DNA of 40,670 nucleotides from Burkholderia sp. E7m39. Its GTDB lineage: Bacteria; Pseudomonadota; Gammaproteobacteria; Burkholderiales; Burkholderiaceae. How positions within the stretch are numbered: the first letter of the stretch is position 1; the number at the start of each line of letters is the position of its first letter. This document shows, piece after piece, positions 8,820 to 16,368 of the stretch. The notes under the pieces are model-generated. The model saw nothing but the letters and a program-made list of their open reading frames with translations. It had not been told where the DNA came from and did no database searches. The stretch lies in contig BBSL01000427.1 of NCBI GenBank assembly GCA_001319865.1, positions 1-40,670 of the forward strand. The letters run 5' to 3'. The position numbers and the translations under genes were made by a program.

Positions 8820-10013
8820 TTACCCCATTGAAGGCACAACCCCCATCGCTGGAGCTTCGCGTGCATGCGCGCGATAACGCGACACCACTCGTTCCATCGC
8901 ATCCAGCATCGTCGAGCCAGCCGCTGACCAGTTCAGCCTACTCGAATACTGCTCAAAGGCCCCCAGACACAGGTTCAGATACTTCTCGCGCTCGCTCATT
9001 GTGTTGACGATGTAATCCGCCCATACCTCCGGCGGATCGTCTAACGCAAAGAGGTTCCCGTTGACGCCCGGTATGACTGAAGTCGGAGTTCCGCCCGTCT
9101 TATTGGCAAGAATCGGAACGCCAAAAGAGCACGCCTCCGAGAACACGTTCGCATTGCATTCGGCGACGGCGGGATGAATAAGAAATGTCGCGCGTGCAAA
9201 GCTGGCCTGAATCGTTCGCGACTGTTGCTCGTTATCTCTTGAAAGGAAGCCATATTCCATCGCCCACTCGCGTCTAGCACCCGGCCTGCATCCGATGATA
9301 TCGATGAACGCTTTAATACCGAGTTGACGCAGCTTTTCCGTTACTGCCAGTGCAAACTCGCCATTTTTTCGCTCCCAGGCTACGCCTACGAAGAGCAGTC
9401 TGATCTCGTCGCCACGCAAACGGTCCACTGACAGGCAGCGAACAGTCGATGCCTCCAGCCCGCTGGAAAAGTTGGAGCCGAACGGAATCACACGTACTTT
9501 CGATGAGTCAAGCCTGTAAAGCGATACGGCGCGCTTGGCGGCCCAATCGGAGCTGAATACGACCATATCGGAGGTCTCGAGCGAGATTCGCTCGAGGATG
9601 TCGCCATCGCGCCGGTTACGCGTGGTCATCTTTTCGAACTCAGGATAATAGTCGACGATTCCGCCAAAGCTCGTATCTGTCCAGATAATCTTCGGCACCT
9701 CCGTTTTCACATAGGTGACCGCGATCGCACCAGGCGAGAGCACAAGATCCACATCCAGTTCCCGCAATTTTCGGCTCGCCTGTTCCGAATAGGCCCGTAC
9801 TACGGACGGCTCGCGCTCGAGTTGATGAACATTTCCAAGGAGCCTTGCACACAGCGAGCGCGCCAGTGCCGGTGCATCCGGCTGCTTGCGAAGACCGCCG
9901 ATATAGACAATTTCCGCGCCCGCGCTGGCAAGCGCTCGAGGAATTTGATAACCCGCCCCGGACCATGCATTCGGATCGTGTGCGTCATAGGGCGTAATAT
10001 AGGCAATCTTCAT
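8820..10013 (-). CDS. Glycosyltransferase family 4 (GT-B fold)
   Basis: The 397-residue protein starts MKIAYITPYDAHDPNAWSGA, a typical acceptor-side Rossmann strand with the glycine loop SGAGYQIPRAL. The donor-side half begins around residue 205 (IRLLFVGVAWERKNGEFALAV). It carries the EX7E pair ECNANVFSE followed by ACSFGVPILANKTGGTP, which binds the nucleotide sugar in GT4 enzymes. It should add one sugar of the repeat unit in the cytoplasm. An AAGGGA ribosome site lies six bases before ATG. It is 52 bases from the GT2 gene upstream and 54 from the propeller gene downstream, so all are probably on one transcript. Linkage specificity cannot be read. Confidence 0.88.
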   Translation of the reverse strand: MKIAYITPYDAHDPNAWSGAGYQIPRALASAGAEIVYIGGLRKQPDAPALARSLCARLLGNVHQLEREPSVVRAYSEQASRKLRELDVDLVLSPGAIAVTYVKTEVPKIIWTDTSFGGIVDYYPEFEKMTTRNRRDGDILERISLETSDMVVFSSDWAAKRAVSLYRLDSSKVRVIPFGSNFSSGLEASTVRCLSVDRLRGDEIRLLFVGVAWERKNGEFALAVTEKLRQLGIKAFIDIIGCRPGARREWAMEYGFLSRDNEQQSRTIQASFARATFLIHPAVAECNANVFSEACSFGVPILANKTGGTPTSVIPGVNGNLFALDDPPEVWADYIVNTMSEREKYLNLCLGAFEQYSSRLNWSAAGSTMLDAMERVVSRYRAHAREAPAMGVVPSMG

Positions 10014-10065
10014 TTCAGTTCCCTTTGTGACTAGCGGTATTCAGCGTTGCGGTCATGATGGAAGG

Positions 10066-10854
10066 TCACGCATAACCTCTAAGCATCGAACGGAGCATGA
10101 TGAAGAGAATCGTGAATTGCTTTGGTGCCCACAACAGATGGCCAACTCGCTGATCGAACGTCTGACGCTCTCTTCCCATCGCGTCGGCGAATAAACGAAC
10201 GTACTCGTCGTCGAGTTTTTGTATGTATTCTGGGCCGCCCGTAATCGTTTCTGCGTAGCGGCGGAATGCACCCAGTGGTCGCGATATACCGTAGAACCGT
10301 CGTCCCTGCAGCTTGAAACGCAAAAAGAGTTCGGCATCCCAGCAGACCCGGTTGTCCTCGTTAAAGCCGCCCGCCTCTTTGTAAACTGAAGCGCGAAAGA
10401 AGTAGCCTTGCTGAAACAGATTCATCGCCTGGTAGGCGAAAAAGCGTTTTCCAAACGAGGACGGAAAGTATCGCCGGATTAATGCGTCTTCCTGATCGGC
10501 AATGTACCCGCCGCCGTGAAGCACATCGACGGTTGGCTCCCGGTCAAAGAAGCCGCTGACGAATCGCAGCGATCTGGGAAGCAGGAAGTCGTCTGCATTC
10601 ACGAAACAATAAATCTGGCCGGTTGCCCGTTTAAAGCCGTTGTTCAATCCGTCCGCTGGCCCTCTATCTGTCTCGTAGACACGGACGACGCTGTCGCCAT
10701 ACGAATCGATGATGTCGCGACTGCCGTCGGTGCTTCCCGGGTCTACCACGATCATCTCGATAGGCACGCCGTCTTGCCACAACACGGAATCAATGCATCG
10801 ACGCAGATACTTACCCTTGTTAAAGGAAATCGTCACCACGGAAATCTTGTTCAC
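10066..10854 (-). CDS. Glycosyltransferase family 2 (GT-A fold)
   Basis: The 262-residue protein starts at a GTG, with GAGGA five bases before it. The N-terminal GT-A domain shows VVTISFNKGKYLRRCIDSVL, then IVVDPGSTDGSRDII (nucleotide-binding Asp), DRGPADGLNNGFKRATGQ and the metal-binding FVNADDFLLP as the DxD equivalent. GGFNEDNRVCWDAELFLRF supplies the ED-type acidic region expected for the catalytic base. GT2 enzymes of this kind invert stereochemistry and build repeat units in the cytoplasm. There is no multi-pass membrane domain, so it is a soluble or peripheral transferase rather than a synthase. It lies in the middle of the leftward sugar operon. Confidence 0.9.
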   Translation of the reverse strand: MNKISVVTISFNKGKYLRRCIDSVLWQDGVPIEMIVVDPGSTDGSRDIIDSYGDSVVRVYETDRGPADGLNNGFKRATGQIYCFVNADDFLLPRSLRFVSGFFDREPTVDVLHGGGYIADQEDALIRRYFPSSFGKRFFAYQAMNLFQQGYFFRASVYKEAGGFNEDNRVCWDAELFLRFKLQGRRFYGISRPLGAFRRYAETITGGPEYIQKLDDEYVRLFADAMGRERQTFDQRVGHLLWAPKQFTILFIMLRSMLRGYA

Positions 10855-10932
10855 CGGAGTCCTCGTGTACGTAAGTAATGGGTGATGGCTAATGAATTCG
10901 ACCGACGACCATCATTCCCATTTGCAACGATG

Positions 10933-12225
10933 TCAGGAAAGGGAGTTCGTCTTTATACTTTCGGTACGACGGCTCCCACGAGCCACAAGCAGCTTTCCAT
11001 ACAGCGCATTGAGTTGATCACCGTACTTGTCCTGGCTGTGTTGGTCGCGAACGAAGGTCCGGTTTCGTACGCCAATGTCTCGAACCAGCGAAGGATCGTT
11101 CAGCGCCTTCTCAATCGCCAGTCGTAGCAATGCAGCGTCGCCGGGTGGCACAAGCGAGCCATGCACGCCATCTTCAACGACGCTTCCCGCATTGGGCGTC
11201 GTGATCACGTAGCACCCACATGCGAGTGCTTCGAACACCACTCGCGCCGAGCCTTCGGCCAAGGACGGAAACAGAAATATCGGTATCCCCGACATCAATT
11301 CCGCCAGCTTCTGTCTGGAGACGAATCCCAGATGGTGAACGTTAGAGCGGGAAAGGAACGCCTGATAAATATGACGCTCTTTCTCATTGATGCCGCCCGC
11401 GACGGTCAGCACCCAGTCCTTCGAAGCCGTCGCTTCCAACGCCTGAATGACGAGATCGAATCCCTTTCGTCTGGATACCTCGCCGGCAAAAAGGATATGG
11501 TTCGCTCCACTCGGTTGAGCAGCCGGCGGAACACAGTCGACGAACTTCTCGTCCAGACCTTGATAGACGACGCTAATCTTGTTTTTGGGTGTTCGATGCA
11601 ACATCAGCGTTGTGCGGACGAATTCGGAATTCACGAGCACGTGATCTGCCGCGTCGATATCCGCCATTACCCGCTTCCACATAGGCGATAATTTTGTCCT
11701 CGGGATCAGATCCGGGGTGGGGATGACTCCGCCATGATCGACCATGAACTCGAGTACCAACGGACTAGCAATCGAGTGATCGCAAAGACACAGCATGCCC
11801 ATCCGCTTTGCGAGATCTACGGAACTTCCGCCATATCCTGCCCGATAGTGATAGATCTGCGCCTGACTCCGCGCAATCGGCCGACGCGCAAGCCAGCCAT
11901 ACAACAGAAGGCCTATGCTCTGCAGCCGGTTGTTGAGGTCATGAAGGTGAAGTAGCTTTCCGCACGCCACACCAAACTGGATGAATAACTCGGCTAACCA
12001 GACCGATTTCACGCGCGATTCGGGAAGTCCAGAGCTTGCACGATCGAGGAACCGCGCCACGGGCGGAGACAGTCGGGCAATCCATCTGGCTGTCGGCCCT
12101 ATCAAACGCCCGGTAGGATAGGCACCGGTCAGAAACATATCGAGCGCCCCTCGCCGCGCGGCCTCGACGGCAGCGGAAACCAGATGAAACCGGAACACAC
12201 CGTTCGAAATGATCACTTTGTGCAT
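10933..12225 (-). CDS. Glycosyltransferase family 4 (GT-B fold)
   Basis: The protein is 430 residues, longer than its two GT4 neighbours because the acceptor half has an extra helical, partly hydrophobic region (about residues 45-115). The donor half starts near residue 240 (HILFAGEVSRRKGFDLVIQAL). It has the EX7E signature EGSARVVFE followed by ALACGCYVITTPNAGS and a VVEDGVHGSLVPPGD loop, all standard for GT4. The ribosome site before ATG is weak. It is 101 bases downstream of the flippase gene. It probably adds an early sugar of the repeat unit, which is inference from gene order only. Confidence 0.88.
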   Translation of the reverse strand: MHKVIISNGVFRFHLVSAAVEAARRGALDMFLTGAYPTGRLIGPTARWIARLSPPVARFLDRASSGLPESRVKSVWLAELFIQFGVACGKLLHLHDLNNRLQSIGLLLYGWLARRPIARSQAQIYHYRAGYGGSSVDLAKRMGMLCLCDHSIASPLVLEFMVDHGGVIPTPDLIPRTKLSPMWKRVMADIDAADHVLVNSEFVRTTLMLHRTPKNKISVVYQGLDEKFVDCVPPAAQPSGANHILFAGEVSRRKGFDLVIQALEATASKDWVLTVAGGINEKERHIYQAFLSRSNVHHLGFVSRQKLAELMSGIPIFLFPSLAEGSARVVFEALACGCYVITTPNAGSVVEDGVHGSLVPPGDAALLRLAIEKALNDPSLVRDIGVRNRTFVRDQHSQDKYGDQLNALYGKLLVARGSRRTESIKTNSLS

Positions 12226-12326
12226 GGCGCTTCACGTATCTCTCGTAGTAGTACTTAATTACTAGCCGTTACCTATATTCCGATCGTCTGGCATTCGACA
12301 CTTCTTGCTATCTACTGCGTACGGGT

Positions 12327-13637
12327 TCATCGTGTAGCCAGGACAGACCCGCACTCGTTAGCGTATTGCCCAAGAAATTGCCTGACGTAGATGAAGCAGG
12401 TCAACGCCATCACGATCTCGGTAGTCAGCATAGCGAGGGAGGCGCCCTCTATTCCCGACCACCGTCCGGCAATATACGCTGCTGCCAAGCTCAATGCTGA
12501 TACCGAGACATAGATGATCGATACGGTGCCTAACTGATTGACGGCTGTGAGCAAGATCAATCCAACCTGCCATATTCCGGAAAATGCCGTAATAAGCAGA
12601 AGAATGTTGAACAGTACTGGCAAGTAACTGATCTTTCCGTGAGTCCAGATCGAGAGGATGACCGGCGCGGCGAAATAGAGTATCGATGCAACGCCCAGCG
12701 AGGCCATCAGTGTCGCGAACGTGCCATATCGATACAGCGTTTGCATCGTCCCGTAGGCGCGTTCGCCGTATCGCCGTGAAAACTCCGGCCAAAGTACGCG
12801 ACCAAGCATGTTCACAGCCTGAAATCCGACTCGGGACAAGGTTCGATAGGCGCTGAATACGGCGAGTGTCGGTGTGCCGAACATAGTTCCCACCAGCAAC
12901 ACCATGCCCTGCAGACTCAGCGCATTGGCAGCGGGCAGGGATAGATAAGACAGCCCGGGTAAAATCATTGCTGTCAGTTCGCTTCGGCTTGCTTCGCGGG
13001 TGTGCCAACGGTACTGCGGATAACGACGGGTCACGTATATCCAGGTCATCACGTTAGCGAGCATACGTCCGCATAGCAAGCCGAGACCCACGTGGAACAG
13101 CGATCGACCCAGCACGAGTCCGACTATGCTACCTATCCATTCACTCAGACGGCCGAGATTCAACGCAATGATTCCCTTCGCGTAAGCATCGCTGGCGCGA
13201 AAGACGGCTTCAAAAAGCCCGCAGAATACGCACATCAGGGATGTAATGAGCAGCATTGACAATGTCAGCCGGTGCTCGATTTCGGACCCGGTGTCTCCAA
13301 AGCTGAAAAGCCACAGCCCGGCGAGCACGACTGTACCGACGACACCGATCGCAAGTAGCGCAAACGCCAGCAGGCTGTGAAAAACGCGCTCCGCACTGCG
13401 CACGTCTCCGCCCGCAGCCAGAATCGTCATCCTGTTCATGCCGACGGACAGAATGCCCACGTCCATCGCTGACATATACGCAGGTATGGCCGACAGCATC
13501 AGCCATTCGCCATAAAGCGAAATGTTCCAGAAATGCAGGAAGATGGGCAACGACAGCAATTGAATTGCGATCGTTACAGCCTGGCCGAAGACATTCGCGC
13601 CCAGCCCCATCGAAATCCTATATAGCCCTCGTCTCAT
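12327..13637 (-). CDS. Wzx-like polysaccharide flippase (MATE/MVF-type membrane protein)
   Basis: The protein has 436 residues from the ATG at 13637, which has AGGGG just upstream. An in-frame ATG at 13718 would add a charged, non-membrane leader and has no ribosome site. It has about twelve to fourteen hydrophobic segments, starting with LGANVFGQAVTIAIQLLSLP, a common beginning of polysaccharide transporters. Further hallmarks are YGEWLMLSAIPAYMSAMDVG and, after the middle, NALSLQGMVLLVGTMFGTPT with FSAYRTLSRVGFQ. Wzx proteins flip undecaprenyl-diphosphate-linked repeat units from the inner to the outer face of the cytoplasmic membrane. With the polymerase and the chain-length kinase it makes a Wzx/Wzy-type export set. 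Confidence 0.85.
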   Translation of the reverse strand: MRRGLYRISMGLGANVFGQAVTIAIQLLSLPIFLHFWNISLYGEWLMLSAIPAYMSAMDVGILSVGMNRMTILAAGGDVRSAERVFHSLLAFALLAIGVVGTVVLAGLWLFSFGDTGSEIEHRLTLSMLLITSLMCVFCGLFEAVFRASDAYAKGIIALNLGRLSEWIGSIVGLVLGRSLFHVGLGLLCGRMLANVMTWIYVTRRYPQYRWHTREASRSELTAMILPGLSYLSLPAANALSLQGMVLLVGTMFGTPTLAVFSAYRTLSRVGFQAVNMLGRVLWPEFSRRYGERAYGTMQTLYRYGTFATLMASLGVASILYFAAPVILSIWTHGKISYLPVLFNILLLITAFSGIWQVGLILLTAVNQLGTVSIIYVSVSALSLAAAYIAGRWSGIEGASLAMLTTEIVMALTCFIYVRQFLGQYANECGSVLATR

Positions 13638-13803
13638 CTTGCCCCTGCGCCATCGGCATATTGGCTTCTGCGACGCTCGAAACCGAAGTTGAACAAAGTC
13701 CCGCTCCGCGGCGCTCATATGAGCGAGCGGTACGCAAAGAGGCCATTGAAACGGACGTTAGCGATTGTCGCTATGCAATTTGCTGAAAGGACTCAAGGTA
13801 TCG

Positions 13804-16053
13804 TCAAACGTGATCGGGCACGGCACCACCCGAATACGTGTAATAACGTGAGTAGCCCGTCATATAACTCTTCGCGCTCTGGCGTACGTCGGTTACCAGG
13901 ATTCCGTTGAATTTGACGCCGGCTTGCCTGAACCGTTTATTGGCTTCCGCTATCTCTTCATCGGAATGCGCTCCGTTCCTTATGACAAGCAGCTTGATAG
14001 TCGCGAACCTGCCAATCAGCACGGCATCGGTGACCGCAAGCGCCGGCGGTGTATCGACGATAACGAGGTCATAGCGACCCGCCAGTTCGTCGAATGTGCG
14101 TTTTGCCGAGTGACGAAGGAGCATCTCGTCGGGTGATGCAAAGAGCGAACCTCTACTCAGGAAATCGACGCCAGGCATGACGCCCTGATGGATGAGTCCC
14201 GCGACGGGATGCCCAGCAAGTGCTTCCGCCAGTCCCGCGCCTTGATCGAGCCCAAAGTTCGCGTGCAGGTTTCCACAACGCATGTCCGCATCGACCAGCA
14301 GTACCCGCCGCCCCGCAACGGCAGATACAGCCGCGAAATTCACGGACAGGAACGACTTACCCGCGCCTGTTCGGATACCCGTGATCATGACAATGTTGGG
14401 TCCTTTTGTCGCGATATCGATCGCGCCTTGCAATGCCACTCTCAGGCTACGTAGGCTTTCGACAGCCTCGTCCTGAGGCGCATGGAGCGCGAGCACCCGT
14501 TCGACAGCATTGCTGCCGCCCGTTTGTCGCTGAATGAGTCTCTGACGCGTGCTGCGAGGCACGACTGCGAATACGGGCAACCCTGCCGCGCGCTCGATGT
14601 CGCTCGAGCGGTCTGCACGTTTGACGACCGCTGCGCGCGCTTTGGCCATTCCCACGCCAACAAGCACCCCTACCATCCCCGCGATCAAAACGATCAACGA
14701 CCGTTTGGGTTTGATCGGCGATTCGGGAACCATCGCCCGATCGACGAGCCGCGCGCTACCTAACTCGCCCGCCTCGATCACTCTGAGCTGCTGCGCGTTG
14801 TTCAGCATGTTCGTGTAAAGCTCGTTGTTCACACGTACGTCGCGCTGCAGGCGAAGCACGTTTTGCTCGGTATCGGGCAGATGTGCCACACGCTCAGAAA
14901 GTCGAGACTGTTCCTGCTTCAATAGTGCGATCTGCTTGTCGACGGTTGCAATGGACGGGGTCGAAGAGGTGAAGCGTTGCAGTATTTCCGCGCGTTGCTG
15001 CTGGAGTGCGATCGTCTTTGCACGGTTGTCGGCGACGTCCTTCACGAGTTGCCGTCCCTCTTCGCTGAGATCGATCGTGCCATTCTCATTGCGAAACGCG
15101 TTGTACCTTTGTTCCGAATGTTCCAGCTCGCGACGCAGAATAGGCAGTTGGGTGTCGAGAAATTCGAGCGAACGTCGTGCTTCCGCCGACCTGCGCTGCA
15201 CATTCTGACGAATGTACTCATCGGCCACCGCGTTGACCACGCGTGTGATCTGCGCCGGGTCCGAACCGTCGAGCGACAGCGACACAACACCGGTCTCCTT
15301 GGTCTTTTCGGTTATGAAGAGCTCCTTCTGCAAACCGTTGATGGTTTCGAGTGTCGAGTCCCGCCGGAGCTTGAACTGACAGTCGGGAGACGCGATCAGC
15401 GTCGCCACCAGCAGCTCAACTGGGCCTTTTACTGTGTCCACCCGCAGCGGCTGCCCCACCTTCCCGCTGGCGAGCAAGTTCCCGCCGGGCCCTCTCAGGT
15501 CGAATTCTTCACGATCACGCGCAATCAGAATGAATTCCCGACCTTCAAGTGCCCGCGGAACGTCGAAGCGAGAGACCGTGATTTTCTCGCCACCCCATGC
15601 GTAGCGTGAAAGCCCCAACACGGGCGCAGCCCGGTCGTCATCCGTGTGGCGCGAGGCCCACCATCTGCCGATAACCGGGAAGTAGCGCGGGGAGACGTCG
15701 ATGTAGAGTTGCAGATCACTCACGGCTTCTGCGATGACGAGCCGCGAGCGCATCAATTCCATTTCCGTATCGGCAGTGGTCTTTCCGCTCGAGTTGAGGA
15801 TTTCCTCGATACGTCCGATCCTTTCGCGATCCCGCTCACGTTCGGATGGTCCACCTGCTTCGACCTGAATGACCGCGTCAGATCGATAAACGGGCGGCGC
15901 GAAGCACGCGTACGCGAGGCCCGCCGCAAACACGATTGAGGCTACCGTCGCGACAAGCCGCCATTGTTGGGCGAGCCACGACAACTGGTCCATGAACTGA
16001 ACTCCGTCTTCGTACCCCGGGTCATATCGACGCATATCGGTAGGTTGACTCAT
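13804..16053 (-). CDS. Polysaccharide co-polymerase with BY-type tyrosine autokinase (Wzc-like)
   Basis: The protein has 749 residues. The N-terminal Wzz domain has a first membrane segment near residues 33-53, a long periplasmic coiled-coil part (about 260-430) and a second segment near 455-475 preceded by the proline-rich PESPIKPKRS. The cytoplasmic kinase domain has Walker A (GIRTGAGKS, Lys566), Walker A' (LLVDADMRCG, Asp588/Asp590) and Walker B (LVIVDTPPA, Asp667). The C terminus is a tyrosine cluster (Tyr730, 734, 737, 738, 740) that is autophosphorylated in this family. It sets chain length and couples polymerisation to export. It is the first gene of the leftward operon. No cognate phosphatase or Wza is in the window. 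Walker A reads TGAGKS rather than the more usual PGxGKS. Confidence 0.93.
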   Translation of the reverse strand: MSQPTDMRRYDPGYEDGVQFMDQLSWLAQQWRLVATVASIVFAAGLAYACFAPPVYRSDAVIQVEAGGPSERERDRERIGRIEEILNSSGKTTADTEMELMRSRLVIAEAVSDLQLYIDVSPRYFPVIGRWWASRHTDDDRAAPVLGLSRYAWGGEKITVSRFDVPRALEGREFILIARDREEFDLRGPGGNLLASGKVGQPLRVDTVKGPVELLVATLIASPDCQFKLRRDSTLETINGLQKELFITEKTKETGVVSLSLDGSDPAQITRVVNAVADEYIRQNVQRRSAEARRSLEFLDTQLPILRRELEHSEQRYNAFRNENGTIDLSEEGRQLVKDVADNRAKTIALQQQRAEILQRFTSSTPSIATVDKQIALLKQEQSRLSERVAHLPDTEQNVLRLQRDVRVNNELYTNMLNNAQQLRVIEAGELGSARLVDRAMVPESPIKPKRSLIVLIAGMVGVLVGVGMAKARAAVVKRADRSSDIERAAGLPVFAVVPRSTRQRLIQRQTGGSNAVERVLALHAPQDEAVESLRSLRVALQGAIDIATKGPNIVMITGIRTGAGKSFLSVNFAAVSAVAGRRVLLVDADMRCGNLHANFGLDQGAGLAEALAGHPVAGLIHQGVMPGVDFLSRGSLFASPDEMLLRHSAKRTFDELAGRYDLVIVDTPPALAVTDAVLIGRFATIKLLVIRNGAHSDEEIAEANKRFRQAGVKFNGILVTDVRQSAKSYMTGYSRYYTYSGGAVPDHV

Positions 16054-16105
16054 AGCGTTGGTTCACCGTTTCCACAGCGCTTCATATAGAGCGCCGCACA
16101 ACAGG

Positions 16106-16141
16106 CGCCTCATGCGATGACACAGTCAATCGTGTGAGGCG
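16106..16141. repeat. 36-bp inverted repeat between the autokinase and beta-helix genes
   Basis: The outer arms CGCCTCA and TGAGGCG are perfect, and the inner arms CGAT and ATCG are also perfect. The two bases between inner and outer arms can form G-U pairs in plus-strand RNA, so a 13-pair stem with a 10-base loop is possible there. It lies 53 bases upstream of the autokinase ATG and about 230 bases upstream of the beta-helix start. No T tract follows it on either strand, so it looks more like an operator or leader structure than a terminator. Confidence 0.5.
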
Positions 16142-16356
16142 TTCGGACTCAATGCTCGCCGATGCATGCACGGGTCGATCATATTCAAATCGAAAGGGCC
16201 GCCAATTTTTGTTGACCGATGCCGCCAACATCTTGGCGGGTAAGGAACCGTCAAAGCGCCAACCAATCGGCTTTTGAAGAAACAGCACGGGTATGCTTGA
16301 TACTGAGGATCAAGGTTGGTTTCGATGAAGCGCACGAACAGTCCCGCGCGAGCAAG

Positions 16357-16362
16357 GGGGAG
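16357..16362 (+). promoter_or_regulatory. Ribosome binding site deciding the TTG start of the beta-helix gene
   Basis: GGGGAG six bases before TTG at 16369. Starting there places the twin-arginine motif SRRDALKL right at the N terminus. The upstream in-frame ATG at 16219 would bury it behind 50 residues with no ribosome site. Confidence 0.55.
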
Positions 16363-16368
16363 CCCAAA

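Noticed and set aside
13766..13774. TGTCGCTAT near the flippase gene, shared with the arms of the repeat at 32645-32695
   Set aside because: A 9-mer is expected about 0.3 times by chance in a window of this size, and near matches occur inside coding DNA, so a shared regulon is not supported.
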